A stretch of 5,166 nucleotides of DNA from an uncultured Collinsella sp. (GTDB lineage: Bacteria; Actinomycetota; Coriobacteriia; Coriobacteriales; Coriobacteriaceae), in assembly GCA_900547025.1 (NCBI GenBank), contig UREZ01000109.1:1-5166 (forward strand). Reading direction: 5' to 3'. A model generated the notes under the pieces. That model saw only the letters and a program-made list of their open reading frames with translations, was not told where the DNA came from and made no database searches. Position 1 is the first letter of the stretch. Every line of letters begins with the position of its first letter. Below are positions 1 through 5,166 of the stretch, in pieces. The translations under genes and the position numbers were made by a program.

Positions 1-16
1 CAGTCCTGCGCAAGAC

Positions 17-42
17 GAAGGCCACATTAAGTGGCCTTCTTT
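17..42 (+). terminator. Intrinsic terminator of an upstream gene outside the window
   Basis: A perfect 9 bp stem, GAAGGCCAC (17-25) pairing with GTGGCCTTC (31-39), closes a 5 nt ATTAA loop and is followed by a short T run (40-42). The T run lies on the plus-strand side only. On the minus strand the stem is followed by mixed sequence, so this is best read as the terminator of a plus-strand gene that ends left of the window. The T tract is short, so efficiency may be moderate. Confidence 0.75.
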
Positions 43-145
43 GCGTGCGGAACTCGCGATCAATCAAATATATTGCGGGCGGGCACGCGGCCCTCTCGGG
101 TTCGGGGCGCGACACACCGGACTGGGTTATCTGAATAAATATGGT
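43..145. other. Gene-free segment between two terminators, with a possible hairpin
   Basis: This stretch of about 100 bp has no credible coding region and no tRNA-like fold that I can find. It contains a TATATT hexamer (69-74) that could serve as a plus-strand -10 box, but no convincing -35 box precedes it. A GC-rich imperfect hairpin follows: CGCGGCCC (86-93) pairs with GGGGCGCG (104-111) with one G-G mismatch. Because a strong plus-strand terminator ends at 174, the segment could encode a short structured RNA of roughly 90 nt. It may equally be plain spacer. The RNA reading is inference only. Confidence 0.2.
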
Positions 146-174
146 GAAGGCCCCTTTCGGGGCCTTCTTTGTTT
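146..174 (+). terminator. Strong intrinsic terminator, possibly bidirectional with murB
   Basis: A perfect 9 bp stem, GAAGGCCCC (146-154) with GGGGCCTTC (159-167), has a TTTC loop and a TTTGTTT tail (168-174) on the plus strand. Read on the minus strand the same stem carries a GAAA tetraloop, comes directly after the murB stop codon, and is followed by ACCATATTTATT. That is a weaker U-rich tail, but it may still end the murB transcript. The murB stop codon (173-175) overlaps the plus-strand T tail. The stem begins with the same GAAGGCC as the terminator at 17-42. Confidence 0.8.
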
Positions 175-1135
175 AGAGGAATTCGCCTACTCGGTGGACT
201 TCGGGTTCTAGGTCTACGTTGAATTGGTCTTTGACGGTTGCTTGGATGTGGCGGATGAGTTCGTCGACATCGGCTGCGGTGGCGTGGTCGGCGTTGACGA
301 TGAAGCCGCAGTGCTTTTCGCTCACCTGCGCGCCGCCGATGGCGTGTCCTCGCAGGCCGGCGTCCATGATGAGCTTGCCGGCAAAGTAGCCCTCGGGGCG
401 CTTGAAGGTGGAGCCGGCACTCGGCATGTCGAGCGGCTGCTTGTCCTCGCGGCGCTGGCGGTAGTCGTCCATGTCGGCCTTGATCATCGCGGCGTTGCCC
501 GGGGCGAGATTGAAAGTGGCCGAAAGCACGACGAAACCGTCGTCGGCAATGCGGCTCTTGCGATAGCCCAGGTTGAGCTCATCGACATCGAACTCAATAA
601 TGCTGCCGCTACCGCGGGTGCCGTCGTCGAGCATGCGGGCGGGCTTGTAGACGCGCACGGACTCCAGCACATCGGCCATGCAGGCGCCGTATGCTCCGGC
701 GTTCATGTAGCAGGCGCCGCCGACCGATCCGGGAATGCCCGAGATGGGCTCCATGCCGGTGAGACCGGCCTCGGCTGCCGCCGCGGCGACATCGGAAAGC
801 AAGGCACCGGCGGCCGCCGTGACATGCGTGCCATTGACCGTAATGTCGGAGAGGCCCTCGCCCAGCGCTACGACGATGCCGCGGATGCCCTTGTCGCCGA
901 CGAGCAAGTCGGAGCCGTTGCCCACGATGGTGAGTGGCAGATCGCAGCGATAGCAGGTATCGAGCGTGGCGACGAGGCCCTGCTCGGTATCGGGCGTGAC
1001 AAAGACGTCGGCCGGGCCGCCGATCTTAAACGTGGTGTGCTCGCGCATGGGCTCGCTCATCAGCACGTTGTCCTCGCCGGCAACGCCAGCGAGCGCGCAC
1101 AGCAGGTCCTCGTTAAAAAAGTCGTTCTCGTGCAT
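173..1135 (-). CDS. murB: UDP-N-acetylmuramate dehydrogenase (UDP-N-acetylenolpyruvoylglucosamine reductase)
   Basis: MurB is a cytoplasmic FAD enzyme. It reduces UDP-GlcNAc-enolpyruvate to UDP-MurNAc with NADPH, the second committed step of peptidoglycan synthesis. With the chosen start the protein has 320 residues. Visible family motifs are TTFKIGGPAD (34-43) and GNGSDLL (72-78) in the FAD domain, then the flavin-binding GIPGSVGGACYMNAGAYG (133-150). YRKSR (191-195) holds the probable catalytic Arg192, SAGSTFKRP (239-247) the proton-donor Ser242, and LEPEV near the end the catalytic Glu312. The single Tyr-Arg segment and overall length fit the type II MurB group, as in Bacillus and Staphylococcus. 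The ATG at 1135 is preferred because AAAAGGCGG (1144-1152) precedes it by 8 nt. The frame stays open to a GTG at 1234, but that start has no ribosome site and the extra 33 residues are not MurB-like. The gene stands alone and is transcribed divergently from the regulator. All key residues are present. Confidence 0.96.
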   Translation of the reverse strand: MHENDFFNEDLLCALAGVAGEDNVLMSEPMREHTTFKIGGPADVFVTPDTEQGLVATLDTCYRCDLPLTIVGNGSDLLVGDKGIRGIVVALGEGLSDITVNGTHVTAAAGALLSDVAAAAAEAGLTGMEPISGIPGSVGGACYMNAGAYGACMADVLESVRVYKPARMLDDGTRGSGSIIEFDVDELNLGYRKSRIADDGFVVLSATFNLAPGNAAMIKADMDDYRQRREDKQPLDMPSAGSTFKRPEGYFAGKLIMDAGLRGHAIGGAQVSEKHCGFIVNADHATAADVDELIRHIQATVKDQFNVDLEPEVHRVGEFL

Positions 1136-1143
1136 ACGAATAT

Positions 1144-1152
1144 CCGCCTTTT
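1144..1152 (-). promoter_or_regulatory. Ribosome binding site that decides the murB start
   Basis: On the minus strand AAAAGGCGG lies 8 nt before the ATG at 1135-1133. The core AGGCGG differs from the consensus AGGAGG at one base. The longer alternative start (GTG at 1234) has no comparable site, so this favours the 320-residue MurB. Confidence 0.65.
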
Positions 1153-1178
1153 GGTGGTCGTTGTCATCAATCGATTGC

Positions 1179-1184
1179 AATATA
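1179..1184 (-). promoter_or_regulatory. Candidate murB -10 box (TATATT)
   Basis: TATATT on the minus strand lies about 45 nt before the murB ATG and would give a leader of about 37 nt. At 16-18 bp further upstream I see no good -35 match, so the promoter call is weak. A perfect 10 bp palindrome, CAATCGATTG (1168-1177), sits where transcription would start and might be an operator or chance. The box falls inside the extended murB frame, which is a further reason to prefer the shorter protein. Confidence 0.35.
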
Positions 1185-1240
1185 CCCCACCCGGACGGAT
1201 TTGGTGCGCTGGCGGCGATAAAACAGCCGTCCACCGGATT

Positions 1241-1255
1241 GGTAAAGTGTTTATC
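1241..1255. promoter_or_regulatory. Weak operator-like site upstream of the regulator gene
   Basis: GGTAAAGTGTTTATC is a quasi-palindrome with arms GGTAAAG and GATAAAC (as reverse complement), matching at five of seven positions. Its left arm matches the GGTAAA that starts the xfp site at 2450, and its right end matches the GATAAA of the site at 2471. It differs in having an odd, 3-base centre instead of a CG step. It ends just upstream of the expected -35 region of the regulator promoter, so it could mediate autoregulation. A lone half-site GATAAAAC lies nearby at 1217-1224. This is inference from similarity by eye. Confidence 0.3.
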
Positions 1256-1277
1256 ACCGAGGTAGAGGGGTAGTCGC

Positions 1278-1283
1278 TATACT
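1278..1283 (+). promoter_or_regulatory. Candidate -10 box (TATACT) of the regulator promoter
   Basis: TATACT is five of six to the sigma-70 consensus and would start transcription near 1290, leaving a leader of about 29 nt. The -35 position (about 1254-1260, TCACCGA) is poor. The xfp promoter has the identical -10 hexamer and a similarly poor -35, so the two promoters look alike in build. Confidence 0.5.
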
Positions 1284-1306
1284 TTCAAGAGATTGCGCGT
1301 AAACCC

Positions 1307-1314
1307 GGAAGGAG
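1307..1314 (+). promoter_or_regulatory. Ribosome binding site of the LacI-family regulator
   Basis: GGAAGGAG is a strong Shine-Dalgarno match that ends 4 nt before the ATG at 1319. This is slightly close, but it clearly selects that start, which also gives the usual LacI-family N-terminus. Confidence 0.75.
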
Positions 1315-1318
1315 CGAG

Positions 1319-2347
1319 ATGGCCAACAAAGTCACCCTCAAGCAGATCGCCCAGGAGGTGGGGCTTTCCCCCTCGTCGGTCTCGCTTGTTCTCAATAATC
1401 GGCCCTGTCGCATCTCGGAAGAAAACCGCAAGCTCATCAAGGAGGTCGCGGCGCGCAACCACTATGTTCCCAACCAGATTGCGCGCAGCCTGGTCATGCG
1501 CGAGTCGCGCACGCTGGGCCTTATCGTCCCTAACATCGAGAGCCGCTTTTTTGCCTCGCTCGCCGGTAGCCTGGAAAAGCGCTGCCGCGAGGACGGCTAT
1601 GCGCTCTTCATTACCAGCTCGGGCGGCAGCGCCGATGACGATCTGGAGCTGCTGCGCCAGCTGGTGACGCGCGGCGTTGATGGCGTCTTTCTGGTGGTGG
1701 GTGACGAGTTCTCCGACGACCGCGCCCTGCGCGAAGAAGTCAGCCACCTGCCCATCCCGGCGGTAATGGTCGACCGTGCCATTGAGGGGCTCGAGTGCGA
1801 CAAGGTGATGTTCGACCACGAGATGGGCGGCTATATGGCCACCCGCTATCTGATCGAGCAAGGTCACCGTCGCATCGCCTGCTTGGTTAATGCCCGCCGT
1901 TCCAATACGGGTCGCAAGCGACTTGCCGGCTATGAGCGCGCGCTGCGTGAGGTTGGCCTGCCGATCGACGCACGTTTGGAGTTTGAGAGCGAGTACTACA
2001 TTCCGAGCGCATACGAGGCCTCGGAGGCGGTGCTCGCAACTGACGCCACTGCCGTGTTCGCAAGCTCGGATAACATTGCCCTCGGTTTGCTCAAGCGCTT
2101 GCACGAGATGGGGAAGAGCATCCCGGGCGATATCTCGGTGGTGAGCTATGACAACTCGGCGGCCGACGTTCTCTTTGAGCCGGCGCTGACCGCGATTGAG
2201 CAGGACCCTGGTGTCCTTGCGGAGCATGCTTTTGGCTGCATGTCCAAGCGTCTTGCCGGTAGGGGCGGCAGGCGTGCCGAAGAGGTCGTTCTGGAGCCGG
2301 AGCTTATCGTTAAGGGCAGTGTGCTCGAGCTTACTAAACACAACTAA
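1319..2347 (+). CDS. LacI/GalR-family transcriptional regulator, probable regulator of xfp
   Basis: The protein is 342 residues, the normal length for the family. The N-terminal helix-turn-helix spans about residues 6-29 (TLKQIAQEVGLSPSSVSLVLNN). The hinge-helix motif YVPNQIARSL (49-58) carries Leu58, equivalent to the leucine that LacI and PurR insert at the operator's central CG step. From about residue 65 a periplasmic-binding-protein-like effector domain follows. Its landmarks are TLGLIVPNIESRFF (65-78), DGVFLV (121-126), GHRRIACL (182-189), RLAGYERAL (201-209), SSDNIALGLL (249-258), VVSYDN (274-279) and EQDP (294-297). The family usually senses sugars, sugar phosphates or, for CcpA, a phosphoprotein. 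The effector here cannot be read from the sequence. The gene lies 204 bp upstream of xfp on the same strand, and paired LacI-type palindromes sit in the xfp promoter, so xfp is the likely target (inference). Family and frame are secure; the specific role is moderately supported. Confidence 0.94.
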   Translation: MANKVTLKQIAQEVGLSPSSVSLVLNNRPCRISEENRKLIKEVAARNHYVPNQIARSLVMRESRTLGLIVPNIESRFFASLAGSLEKRCREDGYALFITSSGGSADDDLELLRQLVTRGVDGVFLVVGDEFSDDRALREEVSHLPIPAVMVDRAIEGLECDKVMFDHEMGGYMATRYLIEQGHRRIACLVNARRSNTGRKRLAGYERALREVGLPIDARLEFESEYYIPSAYEASEAVLATDATAVFASSDNIALGLLKRLHEMGKSIPGDISVVSYDNSAADVLFEPALTAIEQDPGVLAEHAFGCMSKRLAGRGGRRAEEVVLEPELIVKGSVLELTKHN

Positions 2348-2358
2348 ACACGTTTATC
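2344..2358. promoter_or_regulatory. Possible auxiliary operator overlapping the regulator stop codon
   Basis: CTAAACACGTTTATC contains TAAACACGTTTA (2345-2356), with 5 bp perfect inverted arms and a 2 bp AC centre. Read on the minus strand it begins GATAAA and ends TTTAG, the same outer bases at the same spacing as the site at 2469-2483; only the four central bases differ. Its centre is 105 bp before the centre of the first xfp operator, about ten helical turns. It includes the TAA stop of the regulator. An ACTAAACA repeat (2333-2340 and 2343-2350) adds to the AT-rich character and may make the match partly coincidental. Confidence 0.35.
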
Positions 2359-2382
2359 AATTTGCAGAGATCGAATGTGGAG

Positions 2383-2409
2383 CACCTGTGACGGGCAATG
2401 CCGCAGGTG
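2383..2409 (+). other. Stem-loop between the regulator and xfp
   Basis: CACCTG (2383-2388) pairs with CAGGTG (2404-2409), and an inner CGG (2392-2394) can pair with CCG (2401-2403) around a GCAATG loop, leaving a TGA bulge. The first T-rich run (GTTTTGTT) begins about 10 nt beyond the stem, which is too far for a canonical intrinsic terminator. It may slow or partly end the regulator transcript before the separate xfp promoter, or it may simply be a stable fold. Confidence 0.3.
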
Positions 2410-2449
2410 AATGTCGCGTTTTGTTGATCGATGCGATTGATAAGGGTGG

Positions 2450-2461
2450 TAAAACGTTTTT
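2450..2461. promoter_or_regulatory. Operator 1 of xfp (LacI-family type palindrome)
   Basis: TAAAACGTTTTT is palindromic at all but the outermost pair and has a central CG, the hallmark of LacI-family operators contacted by the hinge leucine. Its centre is near -44 relative to the predicted xfp start, immediately upstream of the -35 region. It is identical to operator 2 at 11 of 12 positions and lies 21 bp from it centre to centre. Confidence 0.7.
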
Positions 2462-2470
2462 TCATCATGA

Positions 2471-2482
2471 TAAAACGTTTTA
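2471..2482. promoter_or_regulatory. Operator 2 of xfp (perfect LacI-family type palindrome)
   Basis: TAAAACGTTTTA is a perfect 12 bp palindrome centred on CG. It fills the spacer before the TATACT -10 box, centred near -23, so a bound repressor would exclude RNA polymerase. Its core AAACGTTT resembles catabolite-responsive (cre) and other LacI-family sites. The likely binder is the regulator encoded directly upstream. A different LacI-family protein elsewhere in the genome remains possible. Confidence 0.75.
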
Positions 2483-2487
2483 GCAAA

Positions 2488-2493
2488 TATACT
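2488..2493 (+). promoter_or_regulatory. xfp promoter -10 box (TATACT)
   Basis: TATACT is five of six to consensus and would start transcription near 2500, giving a leader of about 50 nt. With a 17 bp spacer the -35 hexamer would be TCATGA (2465-2470), a poor match lying between the two operators. The surrounding 60 bp are markedly AT-rich compared with the genes. Confidence 0.6.
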
Positions 2494-2537
2494 AGTCCCA
2501 ACGAAAGGTTGCCGTATCGGAGGGTGACCACACAGCG

Positions 2538-2543
2538 AAGGGA
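2538..2543 (+). promoter_or_regulatory. Ribosome binding site of xfp
   Basis: AAGGGA lies 8 nt before the ATG at 2552. A second, stronger-looking Shine-Dalgarno match, GGAGGGTGA (2519-2527), lies 24 nt before the start, too far to act directly unless the leader folds or the site serves as a ribosome standby site. Confidence 0.65.
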
Positions 2544-2551
2544 CATAAACA

Positions 2552-5080
2552 ATGGCTAAAACACTGGGGACGCCGTGGCAAAAGCTGGGCCACGAGGTGC
2601 CGGCTTCCGAGCTCGAGGGCGTCGACCTGTATTGGCGCGCATCGAACTATCTGTCCGTCGGTCAGATCTACCTTCGCTCTAACCCGCTAATGCGCCCCGA
2701 CTTTGTTGATGAGAAAACCGGTGAGGTGCGCGACTTTGGTCGTCCGGACGTTAAGCACCGCCTGGTTGGCCACTGGGGTACCACGCCCGGCATCAACTTC
2801 CTGTTCGGTCACGTCAATCGTCTGATCACCGACCACAACCAGAATGCTATCTTCTTGATGGGCCCTGGTCACGGCGGCCCCGCCGGTACTGCTCAGTCGC
2901 TGCTCGACGGCACCTACCGCGAGATTCGCCCCGACATCACCAATGACGAGGCCGGCCTGCAGAAGTTCTTCCGCCAGTTCTCTTATCCCGGCGGCATCCC
3001 GAGCCACTTTGCGCCCGAGACGCCCGGTTCCATCCACGAGGGCGGCGAGCTCGGCTACACGCTCAGCCACGCTTACGGTGCCGTCATGGACAACCCGAGC
3101 CTGTTGGCCGTGGCCGTGGTGGGCGACGGCGAGTCCGAGACCGGCCCGCTCGCGACCTCTTGGCAATCCAACAAGCTCGTGAACCCGGCAACCGACGGCA
3201 TCGTCCTGCCGATCCTGCACCTCAACGGCTACAAGATCGCCAACCCCACCATCCTCGCCCGCGTGTCCGACGAAGAGCTCACCAAGTTCTTTGAGGGCAT
3301 GGGCTATAAGCCGCACTTCTTTGTCGCCGGCTTTGACGACGAGAGCCACGCAAGCATTCATGCGCGTTTCGCTGCCCTGTTTGAGCAGGTCTTTGACGAG
3401 ATCTGTGACATCAAGGCCACCGCGCAGGCCCAGGCCGCCTCAGGCGAGACCGTGGTTCGCCCGGCCTACCCCATGATTGTGTTCCGTACGCCCAAGGGCT
3501 GGACTTGCCCCAAGCACATCGACGGCAAGAAGACCGAGGACTCCTGGCGCGCGCATCAGGTGCCGCTGGCGAGTGCCAAGGACACCCACGAGCACTTCCG
3601 CGTGCTGCGCGAGTGGCTGCGTTCCTACAAGCCCGAGGAGCTCTTTACGCCCGAGGGCCAGGTGCGCCCCGAGGTGACGGCCTTTATGCCGACCGGCGAG
3701 CTGCGCATCGGCGCCAACCCCAACGCGAACGGCGGTAAGGTGCGTCGCGAGCTCGAGCTGCCCGATATTCATGCCCACGAGGTCCCCGTCGCAACTAAGG
3801 GTCATGGCTGGGGCTCCACCGAGGCAGCCCGCGTCTTTGGTGAGTACACTGCCGACGTTCTGGCCAAGAACATGGATGATTTCCGCATCTTTGGTCCCGA
3901 CGAGACCGCGTCCAACCGCCTGCAGGCTGCCTACAAGGTGACCAAGAAGCAGTGGGACGCCGGCTTCTACGAGGACGAGGCCAACGACGAGCTGCTGGCA
4001 GGCTCCGGTAAGGTCGTCGAGCAGCTGTCCGAGCACCAATGCGAGGGCTTCCTCGAGGCCTACGTGCTCACTGGCCGTTCCGGCGTGTGGAGCTCCTACG
4101 AGAGCTTTGTCCATGTGGTCGACTCCATGGTCAACCAGCACTGCAAGTGGCTCGAGGCTACCAAGCGCGAGATTCCGTGGCGTGCCCCCATCAGCGGCCT
4201 TAACATTTTGCTGTCGAGCCACGTCTGGCGTCAGGACCACAACGGCTTCTCGCATCAGGACCCCGGCTTTATCGACCTGCTGCTCAACAAGGCCAACGAC
4301 ACGCACATCGTAAACGCCTACTATCCGGCCGACGCCAACATGGCTCTCGCCGTGGCCGAGCGCGTCTATCAGTCCACTGACTGCGTCAACGCCATCTTCT
4401 GCGGCAAGCAGCCTGCTCCGACCTTCCAGACGGTCGACGAGGCCAAGGCGGAGCTCGCCGAGGGCGTTGCGACCTGGGAGTGGGCATCGACCGCCGATTC
4501 GCTCGCCGAGGCCGACGTCGTGGTCGCCACCTGCGGTGACGTGCCGACGCTTGAGGCTCTGGCTGCAACCGACATGCTGCGCGAGCTGGGCATCAAGGTA
4601 TGGTTCGTCAACGTGGTCGACCTGCTCAAGATCCAGAACGTCTGCGAGAACGACCAGGCTCTCGGCGACGAGCGCTGGGCTGAGCTGTTTGGCTGCGGCG
4701 AGAAGCCCGTCCTCTTCGCGTTCCACGCCTATGCCGGCACGATTCGCCGTCTGATTTGGAACCGCCCCGGCCATGACGCCTTCCGCGTCCACGGCTACGA
4801 GGAGAAAGGCTCCACGACCACACCGTTCGACATGCTGCGCCTGAACAACATGGACCGCTGGGCCCTGGCTGCCGACGTGCTGCGCATGGTCGATGCCGAT
4901 AAGTTTGCCGAGCAGATTGATGAGTGGGAGGCATTCCGCACCGAGGCCTTTGAGTTCGCGTGCGATGAGGGCTACGATCACCCGGCCTTCACCGACTGGG
5001 TCTGGCCCGACGCAGCAGCTGCAACCGCTGCCGACGGCGCGCTCTCCGCAACGCAAATGACCGCAGGCGACAACGAGTAA
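2552..5080 (+). CDS. xfp: Xylulose-5-phosphate/fructose-6-phosphate phosphoketolase
   Basis: This is a cytoplasmic thiamine-diphosphate enzyme. It splits xylulose 5-phosphate with phosphate into acetyl phosphate and glyceraldehyde 3-phosphate. Bifidobacterial-type enzymes also split fructose 6-phosphate into acetyl phosphate and erythrose 4-phosphate. The acetyl phosphate can yield ATP through acetate kinase. The 842 residues compare with about 825 in Bifidobacterium. Visible landmarks are GHWGTTPG (73-80, His74), GPGHGGPAGTAQ (104-115, His107), SHFAPETPGS (151-160, His152), signature EGGELGY (163-169), the ThDP/metal motif GDGE (191-194) with Asn207, SWRAHQV (331-337, His335), SEHQCEGFLEAY (493-504, Glu494), QDHNGFSHQDPG (561-572) and GSTTTPFDM (753-761). 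By recalled alignment these match Bifidobacterium His64, His97, His142, His320 and Glu479, so the enzyme should be active. Extra length comes from small insertions near residues 52-62 and 291-302. The C-terminus ends TAGDNE as in bifidobacteria. It is preceded by paired operators and followed by a stem-loop, so it is probably monocistronic. Dual substrate use is inferred from the family. Confidence 0.97.
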   Translation: MAKTLGTPWQKLGHEVPASELEGVDLYWRASNYLSVGQIYLRSNPLMRPDFVDEKTGEVRDFGRPDVKHRLVGHWGTTPGINFLFGHVNRLITDHNQNAIFLMGPGHGGPAGTAQSLLDGTYREIRPDITNDEAGLQKFFRQFSYPGGIPSHFAPETPGSIHEGGELGYTLSHAYGAVMDNPSLLAVAVVGDGESETGPLATSWQSNKLVNPATDGIVLPILHLNGYKIANPTILARVSDEELTKFFEGMGYKPHFFVAGFDDESHASIHARFAALFEQVFDEICDIKATAQAQAASGETVVRPAYPMIVFRTPKGWTCPKHIDGKKTEDSWRAHQVPLASAKDTHEHFRVLREWLRSYKPEELFTPEGQVRPEVTAFMPTGELRIGANPNANGGKVRRELELPDIHAHEVPVATKGHGWGSTEAARVFGEYTADVLAKNMDDFRIFGPDETASNRLQAAYKVTKKQWDAGFYEDEANDELLAGSGKVVEQLSEHQCEGFLEAYVLTGRSGVWSSYESFVHVVDSMVNQHCKWLEATKREIPWRAPISGLNILLSSHVWRQDHNGFSHQDPGFIDLLLNKANDTHIVNAYYPADANMALAVAERVYQSTDCVNAIFCGKQPAPTFQTVDEAKAELAEGVATWEWASTADSLAEADVVVATCGDVPTLEALAATDMLRELGIKVWFVNVVDLLKIQNVCENDQALGDERWAELFGCGEKPVLFAFHAYAGTIRRLIWNRPGHDAFRVHGYEEKGSTTTPFDMLRLNNMDRWALAADVLRMVDADKFAEQIDEWEAFRTEAFEFACDEGYDHPAFTDWVWPDAAAATAADGALSATQMTAGDNE

Positions 5081-5133
5081 GTAGGCATCCGGGACGGTCT
5101 CGCGCTGGGGCCTGCTCCGGGCGGGTGCCCTTC

Positions 5134-5166
5134 CTCGGGGAAGTGGGCTTCGCGAACTTCCCCGAG
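5134..5166 (+). terminator. Probable xfp terminator stem-loop, cut by the window edge
   Basis: CTCGGGGAAGT (5134-5144) is perfectly complementary to ACTTCCCCGAG (5156-5166), giving an 11 bp stem with an 11 nt loop, 53 bp after the xfp stop. The window ends on the last paired base, so any T tail is unseen and the terminator call is inferred. An alternative hairpin is possible in the same RNA: CTTCC (5130-5134) with GGAAG (5139-5143), extendable by GCCC/GGGC. The 5081-5133 stretch is GC-rich and shows no gene. Confidence 0.6.

Noticed and set aside
86..120. A GGTTCG stretch that resembles a tRNA T-arm
   Set aside because: No flanking 5 bp T-stem, anticodon arm or acceptor stem can be built around it, and no CCA end is positioned correctly.
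2..211. An open plus-strand frame from the left edge through both terminators
   Set aside because: It would have to read through two intrinsic terminators and into antisense murB. Another frame is also open for much of this stretch, so openness alone means little here.
1136..1234. N-terminal extension of MurB starting at GTG 1234
   Set aside because: No ribosome site precedes the GTG, the extension is unlike MurB N-termini, and it would cover the candidate murB promoter. The ATG at 1135 has a good ribosome site.
224..1273. A 349-codon plus-strand frame opposite murB
   Set aside because: It is antisense to a fully recognisable MurB and has Ala/Val/Gly/Asp-rich shadow composition without motifs.
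1277..2341. A 354-codon minus-strand frame opposite the LacI-family gene
   Set aside because: It covers almost exactly the real gene in antisense and shows no family motif. The plus-strand frame has an unmistakable HTH, hinge and effector domain plus a strong ribosome site.
2196..2552. Small frames across the regulator-xfp gap (plus 2196-2483, minus 2334-2552)
   Set aside because: They run through the operators and promoter, have no credible ribosome site or domain, and the plus one mostly overlaps the regulator out of frame.
3440..5056. A 538-codon open frame on the minus strand opposite xfp
   Set aside because: It lies wholly antisense to a conserved enzyme with all its motifs, has low-complexity Gly/Val/Leu-rich composition, and shows no recognisable domain. 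Such frames are typical by-products of GC-rich codon use.

Overview
The window looks like chromosomal DNA of a high-GC actinomycete, most likely a gut member of the Coriobacteriia (Collinsella, Olsenella or a relative). That placement is an inference. It rests on the GC-rich third codon positions, which also create long antisense shadow frames, and on a phosphoketolase close to the Bifidobacterium enzymes, including a C-terminus ending TAGDNE. I could not run a species-level search.

Layout from left to right. Positions 17-174 hold two plus-strand intrinsic terminators with no evident gene between them. The left one probably ends a gene lying outside the window. murB (173-1135, minus strand) encodes the UDP-MurNAc-forming reductase of peptidoglycan synthesis. 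A 183 bp divergent intergenic region follows, with candidate promoters for both flanking genes. Next come a LacI/GalR-family regulator (1319-2347, plus), a 204 bp AT-richer intergenic region, and a full-length xylulose-5-phosphate/fructose-6-phosphate phosphoketolase, xfp (2552-5080, plus). The window ends in the middle of a GC-rich region, on a strong stem-loop that is probably the xfp terminator.

The regulator and xfp appear to form one local control unit. The xfp promoter carries two nearly identical 12 bp palindromes (TAAAACGTTTTT and TAAAACGTTTTA) with the central CG step typical of LacI-family operators. Their centres are 21 bp apart, and the second fills the spacer in front of a TATACT -10 box. 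A weaker relative overlaps the regulator's own stop codon, 105 bp upstream of the first palindrome centre. Another weak relative lies just upstream of the regulator's own candidate promoter. The simplest model is a sugar-responsive repressor that controls phosphoketolase and possibly itself. murB is a housekeeping neighbour transcribed the other way and has no evident functional link.

I found no CRISPR array, mobile element, tRNA, rRNA or toxin/defence gene. The three protein genes belong to known families. The interest lies in the regulatory DNA.
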